From Lentilactobacillus sunkii DSM 19904 (GTDB lineage: Bacteria > Bacillota > Bacilli > Lactobacillales > Lactobacillaceae): a DNA stretch of 64,000 bases. A program made the position numbers and the translations under genes. This document shows positions 53,188-62,653 of the stretch, one piece after another. The notes under the pieces were generated by a model. That model did not search any database. It saw nothing but the letters and a program-made list of their open reading frames with translations, and was not told where the DNA came from. Position 1 is the first letter of the stretch. The number at the start of each line of letters is the position of its first letter. The stretch lies in contig NZ_AZEA01000002.1 in assembly GCF_001435575.1 (NCBI RefSeq), positions 210,423 to 274,422 on the forward strand, written 5' to 3'.

Positions 53188-54424
53188 AACCCTAATTGAA
53201 ATCGGCAAGAATGCCAAGGCCGCTTCATATAAATTAAACTTGCTGGACACTGTCACTAAAAATAAGATTTTAAACGCATTCGCAAAAGCGCTAACCGAAA
53301 ATGTCGAGACTATTTTAGCTGCCAACCATAAGGATCTGGAAAATGCCACAGACATGCCTGCGAAGTTCACCGATCGTTTGAAGCTAAGCGAACAGCGCAT
53401 TAACGACATGGCGGAAGGTTTACGCCATGTTGCCGCCCTTGCTGACCCCATTGGAAACATCGATAAGGGTTGGCAGAACGATGCCGGCTTGAACATCGAA
53501 AAAAAGCGGGTCCCATTAGGTGTAATTGCGATGATTTTTGAAGCCCGGCCAAACGTCACTGTGGATGCTTCTGCACTGACGTTTAAGAGTGGCAACGCCG
53601 TTATTCTCCGTGGCGGCAAGGAAGCGCTAAACAGTAATCTTGCTCTCGCAGAAGTTCTGCGAAACGTCCTAAAAGAAAATGGCTTGGATGAAAACTCAAT
53701 TCAAATCTTGCATGATACCAGCCACGAAACTGCTAATGATTTGATGCATTTGAACAAGTACGTTGATGTCCTCATTCCTCGTGGCGGCGCCGGCTTAATC
53801 AATGCGGTTGTCAAAAATTCCACCGTTCCGGTTATCGAGACTGGAGCCGGCAACTGTCATATTTACGTGGACAAAGATGCCGAACTTCAGATGGCAATTG
53901 ACATCGTAGTTAACGCCAAGGTTCAGCGGCCATCAGTATGTAACGCCGCTGAAAAGCTGTTGATTCACAAGGACGTAGCAGAAAATATGCTGCCAGCCAT
54001 TGCCCAAGCTCTCGAAGATCATGGCGTTGAACTCCGCGGCGATGATGCCAGCCGGAAAATCGTGTCATCAATTGTTCCAGCAACTGAAGAGGATTGGTCG
54101 ACGGAATACAATGATTTGATCATGGCTGTCAAAGTTGTTGATGATGAAGAGCAGGCAATCAATCATATCAACGAATACTCTACCGGTCATTCAGAAGTTA
54201 TCATCTCCGACAATTATCAAAGCGGTCAAGAATTTCTGAACACAATTGATTCCGCCTGTGTTTATGTAAATGCTTCAACCAGATTTACCGACGGATTTGA
54301 GTTCGGCTTTGGTGCTGAAATTGGTATTAGCACGCAAAAACTGCATGCCAGAGGACCAATGGGATTGAACGAACTCACGACTACCAAGTATGTTATTCGT
54401 GGGAATGGTCAGACGAGAGCATAA
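53180..54424 (+). CDS. proA: Gamma-glutamyl phosphate reductase
   Basis: This 414-residue enzyme of the aldehyde dehydrogenase superfamily has VPLGVIAMIFEARPNVTVDA (about residues 112-131), SGNAVILRGGKEALNSN and PVIETGAGNCHIYVD. The catalytic cysteine lies in RPSVCNAAEKLLIH (about 250-263), and FGFGAEIGISTQKLHARGPM closes the signature. It reduces glutamyl phosphate to the semialdehyde that cyclises toward proline. The start overlaps proB. It is the last gene before the terminator at 54457. Confidence 0.94.
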   Translation: MNETLIEIGKNAKAASYKLNLLDTVTKNKILNAFAKALTENVETILAANHKDLENATDMPAKFTDRLKLSEQRINDMAEGLRHVAALADPIGNIDKGWQNDAGLNIEKKRVPLGVIAMIFEARPNVTVDASALTFKSGNAVILRGGKEALNSNLALAEVLRNVLKENGLDENSIQILHDTSHETANDLMHLNKYVDVLIPRGGAGLINAVVKNSTVPVIETGAGNCHIYVDKDAELQMAIDIVVNAKVQRPSVCNAAEKLLIHKDVAENMLPAIAQALEDHGVELRGDDASRKIVSSIVPATEEDWSTEYNDLIMAVKVVDDEEQAINHINEYSTGHSEVIISDNYQSGQEFLNTIDSACVYVNASTRFTDGFEFGFGAEIGISTQKLHARGPMGLNELTTTKYVIRGNGQTRA

Positions 54425-54456
54425 ATTCATATCAAGATAAAATTGTTCAAAAAATA

Positions 54457-54499
54457 ATAACGTCCGACAATCAAGTTGATTGTTGAACGCTATTTTTTT
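54457..54499. terminator. Terminator between proA and the ABC permease fusion
   Basis: AACGTCCGACAATCAA pairs with TTGATTGTTGAACGCT with three mismatches or wobbles, followed by ATTTTTTT; it serves the convergent genes. Confidence 0.75.
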
Positions 54500-54501
54500 G
54501 A

Positions 54502-56028
54502 TTACTTTTTTAGTAATTGATGCTGTTGTAAATAATTCTTTGCGACACTTGCCGCACTCCGATGCTTAACCGTGACCTGATAATTCATTTCTTGCATATC
54601 ACGGGTAGTAATCTTACCTGATAAAGCCTTCAGGGAACGAACAACATTAGGGTGATCCTTGGCAAACTGATTGGTCATCATTGGGGCACCCTGATAAGGT
54701 GGGAAGAATCGCTTGGAATCTTTCAGGACAACCAAGTGATACTCGCGGATTTGAGGATCCGTGGTGTAAGCATCGGTCACGTCCACCCGGCCATCATGCA
54801 ACGCCACGTAACGCAATGACGGCTCCATAGTCCGAGCTGATTTCAGCTTGAAATGATAAGCCTTCTGCAAGCCGGGATAACCATCCGACTGTTGATAAAA
54901 GTCGGGATCAAACGCACCATTAAGCTTGTTGCCAACTCTTTGAAGATCGGCAATTGTTCTTAAGTGATACTTCGTGGCAGTCGACTTTCTAACAGTAATT
55001 GCATACCCGTTTTGATACGCCATTGGTTTCAGATAATGCATATTAAATTGTTTGTTCAGGTCATTTTTTGCGTCTTGATAAGCCAACTTCGGATCTGAGT
55101 TCACCTTTTGTGAGGAGCGCACCAGCGACTGCAGAACGGTACCGGTGAACTCAGGGTAGACATCAATTTGACCACTTTTTAATGCCTTGAACAAGAAACT
55201 GGTCCCACCAAAATTAGGTTTAAGTTCAACCTTTGCTCTTGGATTATCCTGTTCAATCAAATCTTTATACATATTAATCAGAATTTCGGGTTCGCCACCC
55301 ATTTTCCCAGCAATCGTGATAGTTTGAGCCGGCTTGGTAAACAGTGACCAACCCAAAGCCCCACCACCCAAAACGAGGATAACCAAAATACCAATTCCAA
55401 GTTTTTTAAATGAAACTTTGGAAAGGACTTTGATCAGCCAACTGGCCAGCAATGCTAGCACGGCTGAGAGCACAGCTCCGACAACCAGAGCATCGTTATT
55501 GTTGGTTTGAATTCCCAACAAGATATAGGTTCCAAGGCCACCGCCACCAATCAAGGCTGCCAAAGTGGCAGTTCCGATGACTAATACCGTCGCAATCCGG
55601 ATTCCAGACAGAATCATCGGCATCGCAAGCGGCAGCTCAATTCGAAATAATTTGAACCGATAAGTAACGCCCAGAGCATCAGCCGCCTCCAGCAGTACCG
55701 GATCAATATTGGTTAACCCCGCATATGTATTCTGAAAGATTGGCATGATTGCGTACAGCACCAGCGCAATAATGGCTGGAACTGTGCCGATGCCGACAAA
55801 TGGAATCAAAATACCCAAAACAGCCAAGCTTGGGATGGTTTGAATAATCCCGGCAAGCTGTGAAATCAGCTCACCAATCTTTGGGCGGTTGACCAGGGCA
55901 ATCGCAAGTGGAATCGCAATGATAATCGTAATAATAATGGCAATTAATGATATTTCCACATGCTGCCAGAGGGCCTGCATGATTGCGCCGGCATTTTTAC
56001 TGGCATATGCCATAACAGAATCAATCAT
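54502..56028 (-). CDS. Glycine betaine/carnitine/choline-type ABC permease fused to binding protein
   Basis: A 508-residue fusion from the ATG at 56028, behind AAGGAG; an earlier start at 56055 lies inside the upstream gene and lacks a site. Residues 1-215 are an OpuC/ProW-like permease with the EAA-like LLEAADALGVTYRFKLFRIE, then LPLAMPMILSGIR. Residues about 235-508 are an OpuAC-type binding domain (TITIAGKMGGEPEILINMYK; KSGQIDVYPEFTGTVLQSLV; PAYQNGYAITVRKS-like MAYQNGYAITVRK; VDVTDAYTTDPQIREYHLV). It imports osmoprotectants or choline-like amines; the ligand is not certain. It overlaps the ATPase gene by 8 nt. Confidence 0.9.
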   Translation of the reverse strand: MIDSVMAYASKNAGAIMQALWQHVEISLIAIIITIIIAIPLAIALVNRPKIGELISQLAGIIQTIPSLAVLGILIPFVGIGTVPAIIALVLYAIMPIFQNTYAGLTNIDPVLLEAADALGVTYRFKLFRIELPLAMPMILSGIRIATVLVIGTATLAALIGGGGLGTYILLGIQTNNNDALVVGAVLSAVLALLASWLIKVLSKVSFKKLGIGILVILVLGGGALGWSLFTKPAQTITIAGKMGGEPEILINMYKDLIEQDNPRAKVELKPNFGGTSFLFKALKSGQIDVYPEFTGTVLQSLVRSSQKVNSDPKLAYQDAKNDLNKQFNMHYLKPMAYQNGYAITVRKSTATKYHLRTIADLQRVGNKLNGAFDPDFYQQSDGYPGLQKAYHFKLKSARTMEPSLRYVALHDGRVDVTDAYTTDPQIREYHLVVLKDSKRFFPPYQGAPMMTNQFAKDHPNVVRSLKALSGKITTRDMQEMNYQVTVKHRSAASVAKNYLQQHQLLKK

Positions 56029-56965
56029 ATGACGACTCCTTCCCCAGATCAGCAACGTAGGAAATCAGGTCGCTTTGGCTTAAAACTTCGCCGTCAACAG
56101 CGATGAGCTGAGTCGGATTTTTCTCTAAAAGGCCGGCCCACTCATAGACCGTTTGACTATTCTGAAGTCGGATCACTTGGTCATTCTTGGTTAAACGGCG
56201 ACCAAGACCGGATGTGAGGACCTGTTTTAATAAACGGGTACTCGAATTATCCACGTCAAAGAACCGCTTCACGAAGTCATCTGCAGGGTTGGCCATCATA
56301 TAATCCGGCTCACCCTCTTGGAGGATAACCCCATTGTGAATCACTGCCAGTCGGTCTGCCAGCAAAAATGCTTCGTGCATATCATGGGTCACAAAGACAA
56401 TCGTAGTATCGATTTGTTTATGGAGATTTAAAATAATTTTTTGTAATTGACGTCGAGATACGGGATCCAGTGCGCTGAATGGTTCATCCATCAACACCAA
56501 TTTGGGTCTGGCTGCCAACGCGCGAACAATGCCGACTCGTTGCGCTTCCCCACCCGACAATTCACTGGGCATGCGGTTTAAAAACTGATCCGGGTCCAAA
56601 TTAACTTTGGCCATCAATTCAGCAATCCGCTCGTGTTTTTTCTGAGGTTCCCAACCCAAATTATCCAATTGGATTGATGCATTCTGCTCGATTGTCATAT
56701 TGGGAAATAACGCACCGGTTTGCAGCACATACCCGATATGTCGCCGCAGCTTCTGCAGATGGCTGTCAGCAACGTCCTGGCCGTCGATTTTGACCGTCCC
56801 GCTAGTCGGTACAACCAATCGGTTAATCGTCTTCAAAAGGGTTGTTTTTCCACTTCCTGAAGGTCCGACCAACACAAAAAACTCACCATCATCAATAGTG
56901 AGATTTAAGTCTTTTAAGGCAAACTGGCCGTCAAATTTTTTCGTGACGTTGGAAAATTCAATCAT
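56021..56965 (-). CDS. Glycine betaine/choline-type ABC transporter ATP-binding protein
   Basis: This 314-residue protein has Walker A GPSGSGKTT, Q-loop VLQTGALFPNM, signature LSGGEAQR, Walker B VLMDEPFSALD and switch VTHDMHEAFLLADR. The C-terminal part (about residues 245-314) is a short CBS-like segment (TQLIAVDGEVLSQSDLISYV) of the kind that senses ionic strength in OpuA/OpuC ATPases. It is upstream of and overlaps the permease-binder fusion, completing a two-gene importer. Confidence 0.92.
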   Translation of the reverse strand: MIEFSNVTKKFDGQFALKDLNLTIDDGEFFVLVGPSGSGKTTLLKTINRLVVPTSGTVKIDGQDVADSHLQKLRRHIGYVLQTGALFPNMTIEQNASIQLDNLGWEPQKKHERIAELMAKVNLDPDQFLNRMPSELSGGEAQRVGIVRALAARPKLVLMDEPFSALDPVSRRQLQKIILNLHKQIDTTIVFVTHDMHEAFLLADRLAVIHNGVILQEGEPDYMMANPADDFVKRFFDVDNSSTRLLKQVLTSGLGRRLTKNDQVIRLQNSQTVYEWAGLLEKNPTQLIAVDGEVLSQSDLISYVADLGKESSYD

Positions 56966-57028
56966 TAGTAATCACCTCATGAAATACCTGGTGGTTTAAA
57001 TATAATCATTTTGACAAGTTAACACAAC

Positions 57029-57799
57029 TTATTCCTTTAGTTGGGATTTATGGAGACGTTTCAACCTAAAACTCATGATCCATGTGGTAATCGGAATAGT
57101 CGTGACCACGCCGATCAAGGAAACCACAATGGCAATCAATTCAGCCGCAAAAACTTTGTCATTTAAAATTTCGCCAAATGAATAATCAAGGCCGTAGAAC
57201 CAGATAAACAGCGCTAAAGAACTGCCAAAGAAGCCGAAAAACAGTGTATTGACGGCTGTTCCAATGATTTGTTTGCCAATCACTGTCCCGTCAATAAATA
57301 ACTGACTGCTTTTAATTTCCGTGTGTTGCGAGACAATTTCATCAAGCCCCGACGCAATCGCAATCGAAGCTTCCGCGACAGCTCCCAGAGAACTCAAAAT
57401 GGCGGTGGCAATGGCAATCTTTGTGAAGTTAATGCCCACATAGGTTGATAAGCCTTCGAGTTCTTCACTGTCTTCCAGGCCAAAGCCCCCAACTTGCGCC
57501 CAGTATTCAATCGGGATAATGATAATCACAATCAGGATTAAAACGATAACCGATGCCTGAAAAGCCGTCGTTGAAGCATTGTCACTGGCACTGCTCCAAA
57601 AGATCGTAATCGATAATAAAATAACACTGGAAACAATTGTGACGATAATTGGCGGCAGATGAAAGGCAATCAACACAATCGTAAAGAAAAGAATGCCAAA
57701 ATTAACGACCAGACTCAAAAACGAAGTAATTCCCTGCCTGCCGCCAACAATAATCATCAACACAAGAAGAACCAACCCAAGTGCGGTAATTGAACCCAT
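57029..57799 (-). CDS. YibE/F family membrane protein (second of pair)
   Basis: A 256-residue membrane protein with about seven helices. GAVAEASIAIASGLDEIV (about residues 120-137) and IGTAVNTLFFGFFGSSLALF match the conserved block of YibE/F-like proteins. Its start overlaps the upstream gene's stop (TAATG). Its paralogue precedes it. The function of the family is unknown. Pairing of two tandem YibE/F genes is common in lactobacilli and suggests a heteromeric complex. Confidence 0.85.
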   Translation of the reverse strand: MGSITALGLVLLVLMIIVGGRQGITSFLSLVVNFGILFFTIVLIAFHLPPIIVTIVSSVILLSITIFWSSASDNASTTAFQASVIVLILIVIIIIPIEYWAQVGGFGLEDSEELEGLSTYVGINFTKIAIATAILSSLGAVAEASIAIASGLDEIVSQHTEIKSSQLFIDGTVIGKQIIGTAVNTLFFGFFGSSLALFIWFYGLDYSFGEILNDKVFAAELIAIVVSLIGVVTTIPITTWIMSFRLKRLHKSQLKE

Positions 57800-58881
57800 T
57801 AGCGTTCATCCCCTTTAATCCAAAGTCCGGCAAAGACACTCGACAAAATAACCGTCAGGACAATTCCAATCCCGCTAATCAGGCTGGACGTCATCCCCAA
57901 AGACATATTCATCGAAAATGAATAGTGCCAGGTATTGCCATTTTTCAAATACAGTAAGGTCATTGCCAAAGTTTCGGCCATAAAAATAAAGAACAAGACG
58001 TTAATCAGCGGTCCCATAATCGATTTACCAATTTGGCGGCCGGATTTGAAAATGTCCATCCGGCTCAACTGTGGTCGCTCCTGCTTCAAAGTCGCCAGGG
58101 AAGCCACAATGTCGGTAGCCTCATCCATAACAGCACCAAGAACCCCAATCAGGACCTCAGCAATGAATAACGGCTTGGGTAACTGGGTCACGTACTGCAT
58201 TGATTCATAATAAATACCCCGTTCATTTGTAAGACCGAAGACAATTAGGGTAATTAGAATTGTCGCAGCCGTTGCGCAGAGCACCGCCGATAAGGTAACC
58301 AGCATCTTTTTGCTCCATCCCATAACCAACAGTAGTGTAACAAAGCAAAAAATAACTGCCAACACACTAAAAATCCAGATAACTGCCGCACCATTATTCG
58401 CATGATCAATCTTGACGGCAATCCAAAACAGAATTGTGTTGATCAAAATACTGGAAATAACTGTGACTCCCCTTAGCTTGAGAATCACAAAAAGCAGACT
58501 GATTGCGATTGCGAATAGAAAAGCAATTGGCGCATCCCGTTTAATATCCTTCACCGTTGCGTGGAGTTTTGGCTGGGTATGCAGTGTAATGAATAATTTT
58601 TGTCCTTTGGTATATTGGTGATCCATCGCGTGGGAATCAGAGTATGAATTTTTAATTTGTAACTTGTCCCCAGCATGTTTGCCGTTGGTAATTGTGCCGA
58701 ACAACTTTTGATTGTGGTAATGGTCAACGTTTTGAAATTCGTCGGTCATCTTGACAGCCTTACCATTTTGAACCCGGTCCACCCGATAAATTGTTTGATG
58801 ATACAAAGCATCGTTGTGTTGGCAGAAAAAGGCGGCCAAGAAACAAAAGGCCACCACCAGCAAAATCTGAAGCCAAGTCAT
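57799..58881 (-). CDS. YibE/F family membrane protein (first of pair)
   Basis: The protein has 360 residues from the ATG at 58881, behind GAGGAG; in-frame ATGs at 58905 and 58914 have weaker sites. An N-terminal helix is followed by an extracellular domain of about 100 residues (HHQKLFGTITNGKHAGDKL-like NHQKLFGTITNGKHAGDKLQ) and about seven membrane helices. GAVMDEATDIVASLATL is the conserved block, with the same D/E-acidic pattern as in the partner gene. GKSIMGPLINVLFFIF is the second block. Function unknown. It forms a coupled pair with the next gene. Confidence 0.85.
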   Translation of the reverse strand: MTWLQILLVVAFCFLAAFFCQHNDALYHQTIYRVDRVQNGKAVKMTDEFQNVDHYHNQKLFGTITNGKHAGDKLQIKNSYSDSHAMDHQYTKGQKLFITLHTQPKLHATVKDIKRDAPIAFLFAIAISLLFVILKLRGVTVISSILINTILFWIAVKIDHANNGAAVIWIFSVLAVIFCFVTLLLVMGWSKKMLVTLSAVLCATAATILITLIVFGLTNERGIYYESMQYVTQLPKPLFIAEVLIGVLGAVMDEATDIVASLATLKQERPQLSRMDIFKSGRQIGKSIMGPLINVLFFIFMAETLAMTLLYLKNGNTWHYSFSMNMSLGMTSSLISGIGIVLTVILSSVFAGLWIKGDER

Positions 58882-59039
58882 TTTACTCCTCAATTTAGTG
58901 TCCATATCGCACATCTTTTCAGATTAATTTTAGAATTATTGTAACATTTGTGGAAATGGAATTATGGATTTTGCTTCAATCGTTAGGAAAGTGAAAGGTT
59001 CAAGAGAAGATCTGCCTACTGGCTCCGATTTGTGCCCAA

Positions 59040-59082
59040 AAAAATGCTGAGCCACCATATGAATTTCAGCTCAACATTAACA
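59040..59082 (-). terminator. Terminator of the SDR gene
   Basis: AATGTTGAGC pairs with GCTCAGCATT on the minus strand, followed by TTTTTTT. Confidence 0.75.
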
Positions 59083-59112
59083 ATATTCATTTTTCCGAAA
59101 TTTCAAAGATTG

Positions 59113-59883
59113 TTACATGGATGTCCAACCACCATCGGCAGTAATAACTGCTCCATTAATGAAATTCGATTGATCTGATGCCAGGAACAATGCAACTCGG
59201 GCAATTTGTTCTGGCTTACCGACTGGTGCAGTCATTCCACCAACAGCACTCATTGCTTTCATCCCTAATTCATCTGGGTCGTTGATTGTCTTTTGGATGT
59301 TGGTTGCGATATTTCCCGGCGCAATCGCATTAGCACGGATATTATGATAAATTCCGTAGGTTGCCGCAATGTTCTTAGTTAAGCCGATAATACCGTGTTT
59401 AGTTGCAGTGTAGGCAGCTCCACCTCGAGAGCCAAACAAGCCACCAACGGATGCCATATTAATAATATTTCCACCATCTTTTTGGTCCTTCATATACTTA
59501 ATGACTTCCCGGGAAGCTTTGAATGGTCCGGTCAAATTGATTGCAAGGACCCTGTCCCACATATCATCAGTCATATTCTCAACCGTCTTGATGTTGTCGA
59601 CAATTCCTGCATTGTTAACAAGTACATCAATTTTTGAATAAATATCAATGGTTTCTTTCACCATGTTAACAATATCTGCTTCTTTGGCAACGTTACAGAT
59701 TACGGAACTGGTCGAATTTCCAGAAGGGTCAATTTGATCAGCAGTTTCCTTCAAACCATCCGGATTGATATCAGCCAACATGACTTTGGCACCTTCACTT
59801 ACAAATAATTCTGAAATCTGACGCCCCATTCCAGAACCTGCTCCAGTGACGATTGCGACTTTGCCCTTTAATAAATCAGTCAT
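59113..59883 (-). CDS. Short-chain dehydrogenase/reductase
   Basis: The 256-residue enzyme starts at the ATG at 59883, about 8 nt after GGAAAGGAAG; the earlier in-frame ATG at 59916 has no site. It has TGAGSGMGRQIS (cofactor loop), VLVNNAGIVDN, catalytic Ser-Tyr-Lys region NMASVGGLFGSRGG, then YTATKHGIIGLTKN, and NAIAPGNIATNIQK. An Asp after the second strand (MLADINPDGLK) favours NAD(H) over NADP(H). Substrate unknown. A cre-like site upstream (59948-59961) may link it to carbon source. Confidence 0.88.
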   Translation of the reverse strand: MTDLLKGKVAIVTGAGSGMGRQISELFVSEGAKVMLADINPDGLKETADQIDPSGNSTSSVICNVAKEADIVNMVKETIDIYSKIDVLVNNAGIVDNIKTVENMTDDMWDRVLAINLTGPFKASREVIKYMKDQKDGGNIINMASVGGLFGSRGGAAYTATKHGIIGLTKNIAATYGIYHNIRANAIAPGNIATNIQKTINDPDELGMKAMSAVGGMTAPVGKPEQIARVALFLASDQSNFINGAVITADGGWTSM

Positions 59884-59947
59884 TGTTATCTTCCTTTCCC
59901 CTAAAATCCAAAACACTTATCTATAAGTACAAGTTAATTGTATAATA

Positions 59948-59961
59948 ACGTAAGCGCTTTA
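59948..59961. promoter_or_regulatory. Weak cre-like palindrome upstream of the SDR gene
   Basis: TAAGCGCTTTA surrounds the palindrome AAGCGCTT, similar to the centre of a CcpA site, but the flanking TG and CA of the consensus are missing. Position 60-75 bp upstream of the SDR start is suitable. Confidence 0.35.
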
Positions 59962-60137
59962 TCAATTAACCGGCATGAATACTATTGGCTTTTATGGCTG
60001 ATTAGAGTATCAGAACAAACATTCTGAAATCGTTGTTAACCTGGGAAAAGTATAATGACAACCGCATGTTCATTTGTATTGATGCTACAGGGATTGTGAT
60101 TGTTATCTTACTTACAGCTCCCTTCGGCTTTTGAGCT

Positions 60138-60254
60138 ATGCTCCGACGGCTCTGATCCTTGCACCTAACCAAAAAGATCTGGCAGGGAACCCAGGATCGT
60201 TCCCTACCAGATCTTTTCAGTTAGGACTCCAGGATCACCCGAGCCTCGTCGCAC
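60138..60254 (-). repeat. Long hairpin repeat, copy 4 (after uspA)
   Basis: On the minus strand this 117-nt element begins GTGCGACGAG two bases after the TAG stop of uspA and ends CGTCGGAGCAT. Its inner arms (CCTAAC, GAAAAGATCTGG, AGGGAAC and complements) differ completely from those of copies 1, 2 and 3b but still pair for about 26 bp. Confidence 0.85.
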
Positions 60255-60255
60255 A

Positions 60256-60678
60256 CTATACCACCATCACATTCACCGTCGAATGTCGTACAACATAAGC
60301 GGTGGTAGATCCCAGGATTGCCCTGGATATGCCGTTTACTCCTGATTTTCCGATTACGATTAACGAAGCACCATACTTCTCAGGAAGTTCCTTTGAAATT
60401 TGAATTTTGGGAACGCCGACTACGAAGTGGGTTTCTGCCTTGACGTCCTTTTTCTCTGCAATATCTTTTGCATCACTTAAGATTTCTTCAGCTCGATCAC
60501 GGAATGATTCCATGACGTCCTGGCCCAAAGTGACGCCGTACTGAACATAGCGTTGATCACTTGCCACTGACACAATCTGTAGAGTGGAGTCAAAGGCCTT
60601 GGCCAGATTAGCTGCTTCTTCAACAGCTTTCTTTGCGTTATCACTACCATCAACAGGTACCAAAATTGTTTCATACAT
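60256..60678 (-). CDS. Universal stress protein (UspA family)
   Basis: The 140-residue protein starts at the ATG at 60678, behind GGAGGTG; an upstream ATG at 60693 has no site. It has ILVPVDGSDNAKKAVEEA (N-terminal loop), and the ATP-binding loop G-x2-G-x9-G-S/T is visible as VIGKSGVNGISRAILGSTTA. VVRHSTVNVMVV is the usual end. This G-x-x-G form fits ATP-binding Usp proteins. The stop is TAG, immediately before a hairpin repeat. Stress or growth-phase signalling is the family's general role. Confidence 0.9.
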   Translation of the reverse strand: MYETILVPVDGSDNAKKAVEEAANLAKAFDSTLQIVSVASDQRYVQYGVTLGQDVMESFRDRAEEILSDAKDIAEKKDVKAETHFVVGVPKIQISKELPEKYGASLIVIGKSGVNGISRAILGSTTAYVVRHSTVNVMVV

Positions 60679-60758
60679 ATCCAACACCTCCATAATTATC
60701 TATCCAATTTTATCTTACCATTGTGTGAATGAATATACATGAATCTAGTCCTGAGAGG

Positions 60759-61265
60759 CTATTTCAAATTCAAATGGCCCAAAATCGTCTTGTTATCAGC
60801 CAACTCTGAATGACGGGCCTTTAGACGCTCTTCATAAGTTTCCAAGAGATACTTTTCTTCATCGGATTCCGCAATCAACTTTGGAAAATGAATTTCATCA
60901 ATTTTATCGGTAACGATCAAAGTACAGAAAGCCAAAAAGGCGACTTTGACCTCTTTTGTCTTGGTGTCCGTGGTCAGAAATTTGGTGAAGACTTCGACTG
61001 CCCGTTGGCTGCTTCCGGTCACATACGAAATGCAGGTTAATATGTCATTGGGTTGTGCCGGTGACAGGAACTGCACGTGATCATACCCAGCAGTCACAAA
61101 GGATAAATTTCCTGGAAGAAATTTCACCCCTGCCAAGCCGGCATTGGCATCCAAAATCCGCAGAGTTTCGCCGCCAAACTGAATTTGACTGTTATTCAAT
61201 TGAGCTGGGAACACGTAACTCTCGTGAATTGACCTGGTGTCTGCACACTTAATTGTTTCGATCAT
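60759..61265 (-). CDS. Acyl-CoA thioesterase (hotdog fold)
   Basis: The 168-residue protein starts at the ATG at 61265, behind GGAGGAT. It has the YciA/BFIT-like core LNNSQIQFGGETLRILDANA (N-x3-Q-x-FGG...D catalytic pattern, about residues 24-43), GLAGVKFLPGNLSFVTAGYD, and an acidic C-terminal part. It would hydrolyse acyl-CoA thioesters in the cytoplasm. Chain length preference is not deducible. Confidence 0.85.
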   Translation of the reverse strand: MIETIKCADTRSIHESYVFPAQLNNSQIQFGGETLRILDANAGLAGVKFLPGNLSFVTAGYDHVQFLSPAQPNDILTCISYVTGSSQRAVEVFTKFLTTDTKTKEVKVAFLAFCTLIVTDKIDEIHFPKLIAESDEEKYLLETYEERLKARHSELADNKTILGHLNLK

Positions 61266-61482
61266 AATATCCTCCAAACAAACGGATTTTTAGCGCCTTG
61301 TTATATAATATACACATATAATGATACCCTTTTCATCCCCAGAATGGCAAGCATTTTCATGCCCAGTTGTCTGGCTTGTGAACTAAATTTTAATTTTTTT
61401 CTTTTAGGATTGTAAGCGATTTCATAACGGTGTAAACTAATGGTGTTGATGATATTAGATTTACATTCTAGGAGGTCATAAC

Positions 61483-62553
61483 ATGAAAGCAGTACGTATT
61501 TATGGTGAAAAAGATATCCGTGTTGAAGATGTAGAGATCCCAGAACCAAAGGATGATCAAGTTCAATTAAAAGTTAAATATTGTGGAATTTGTGGGAGTG
61601 ATTTACACGCCTACCTTGAAGGCTGGGGCTTACCAACCGTTCCTTATCCACTAACCGGTAAGACTGTTCCAATCACTTTAGGTCATGAGTTCTCAGGTGA
61701 AGTTGTCAAAGTCGGAAAAGACGTTGATGACCTCAAAGTTGGTGACCACGTAGCTGTAGAACCACTTCTTGCCTGTGGAAAATGTGAAAACTGTCGCGCA
61801 GGGAACTACAACTTCTGTAACAGAGCTGTTTCAACCGATGGTGCTGGAAACTTCCTCGGCTTCTCAGAAGATGGCGGAATGGCCGAATTTGCCAATGTTC
61901 AAGGTGTATTTGCCCACAAGATGCCCGATGACATGGACTTTGAATTGGGTGCATTGGCTGAACCTACAGCAGTTGTTTATGAAGCTATCAAGAAGAGTCA
62001 TTTACGTGAAGGCCAAAACGTTGCTGTTATGGGTGCCGGCCCAATCGGATTGCTCCAAGCTGTTTTAGCAAAAATTGCTGGTGCCAACCACGTTTATATC
62101 GTTGATGTTTCAAAGGTTCGTTTAGCTAAAGCCAAGGAACTCGGCATTGAAAACGTTTTGGATCCATCTAAAGACGACGTTGAAGCAATCATCAAGAAAG
62201 ATTTGCCAAATGGCGTTGATATTACCTTTGACTGCGCTGGAGTTCAGGCAACCTTTGATTCAGCTCTCAAGGTAACCAAACGGACAGGTATCATCCAAGT
62301 CGTTGCCCTCTATGCAAAGCCAGTTACCATGAACATGACCGACGACTTGATTATGCAGGGTAAAGACGTTATCACAACCCTTTGCTACAACAACTCATTC
62401 CCTAACGTTTTGGGAATTATCGACAACAACAAAGACCTCTTTGCAAAAGTTGTCACTAAGAAAGTCAGCCTGGACAATGCCCTTGAAGAAGGAATCAAGG
62501 CACTTTCAACTGATAAATCGCAAGTTAAGATTATGATTGATCCATCACTTTAA
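61483..62553 (+). CDS. Zinc-dependent alcohol dehydrogenase, 2,3-butanediol dehydrogenase type
   Basis: This 356-residue enzyme has the catalytic zinc cysteine in [14 protein letters not shown] (about residue 37) and the [12 protein letters not shown] block. Four structural zinc cysteines lie in [15 protein letters not shown], and [11 protein letters not shown] is also conserved. The Rossmann loop is [14 protein letters not shown], and the segment EPTAVVYEA follows the pattern of the (R,R)-butanediol group. It oxidises secondary alcohols such as 2,3-butanediol to acetoin with NAD. Sorbitol-type substrates are an alternative. AGGAGG precedes the ATG; monocistronic. Confidence 0.88.
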   Translation: MKAVRIYGEKDIRVEDVEIPEPKDDQVQLKVKYCGICGSDLHAYLEGWGLPTVPYPLTGKTVPITLGHEFSGEVVKVGKDVDDLKVGDHVAVEPLLACGKCENCRAGNYNFCNRAVSTDGAGNFLGFSEDGGMAEFANVQGVFAHKMPDDMDFELGALAEPTAVVYEAIKKSHLREGQNVAVMGAGPIGLLQAVLAKIAGANHVYIVDVSKVRLAKAKELGIENVLDPSKDDVEAIIKKDLPNGVDITFDCAGVQATFDSALKVTKRTGIIQVVALYAKPVTMNMTDDLIMQGKDVITTLCYNNSFPNVLGIIDNNKDLFAKVVTKKVSLDNALEEGIKALSTDKSQVKIMIDPSL

Positions 62554-62573
62554 ATTCAAGAATGACGATCCAG

Positions 62574-62604
62574 CTGGAACTCGAATCCGAGTTCCAGTTT
62601 TTTG
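62574..62604 (+). terminator. Terminator after the dehydrogenase
   Basis: CTGGAACTCG/CGAGTTCCAG with an AATC loop is followed by TTTTTTG. Confidence 0.9.
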
Positions 62605-62615
62605 TATTTTGAGAA

Positions 62616-62639
62616 ACATATGTTATTATATTCATATGA
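62616..62639 (+). promoter_or_regulatory. Candidate ArsR-type operator
   Basis: ATATG (62618-62622) and CATAT (62633-62637) form an inverted repeat with a 10-bp spacer, with CATATG at both ends. This resembles SmtB/CzrA-type metal-sensor operators, 17-36 bp upstream of the ArsR start. Confidence 0.55.
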
Positions 62640-62653
62640 AAGGAATGACATAC

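Noticed and set aside
60138..60254. Possible Lacto-usp (6S-like) RNA next to the universal stress gene
   Set aside because: That RNA motif lies upstream of usp genes, while this structure is downstream and carries the ends of the hairpin repeat family found at unrelated genes.
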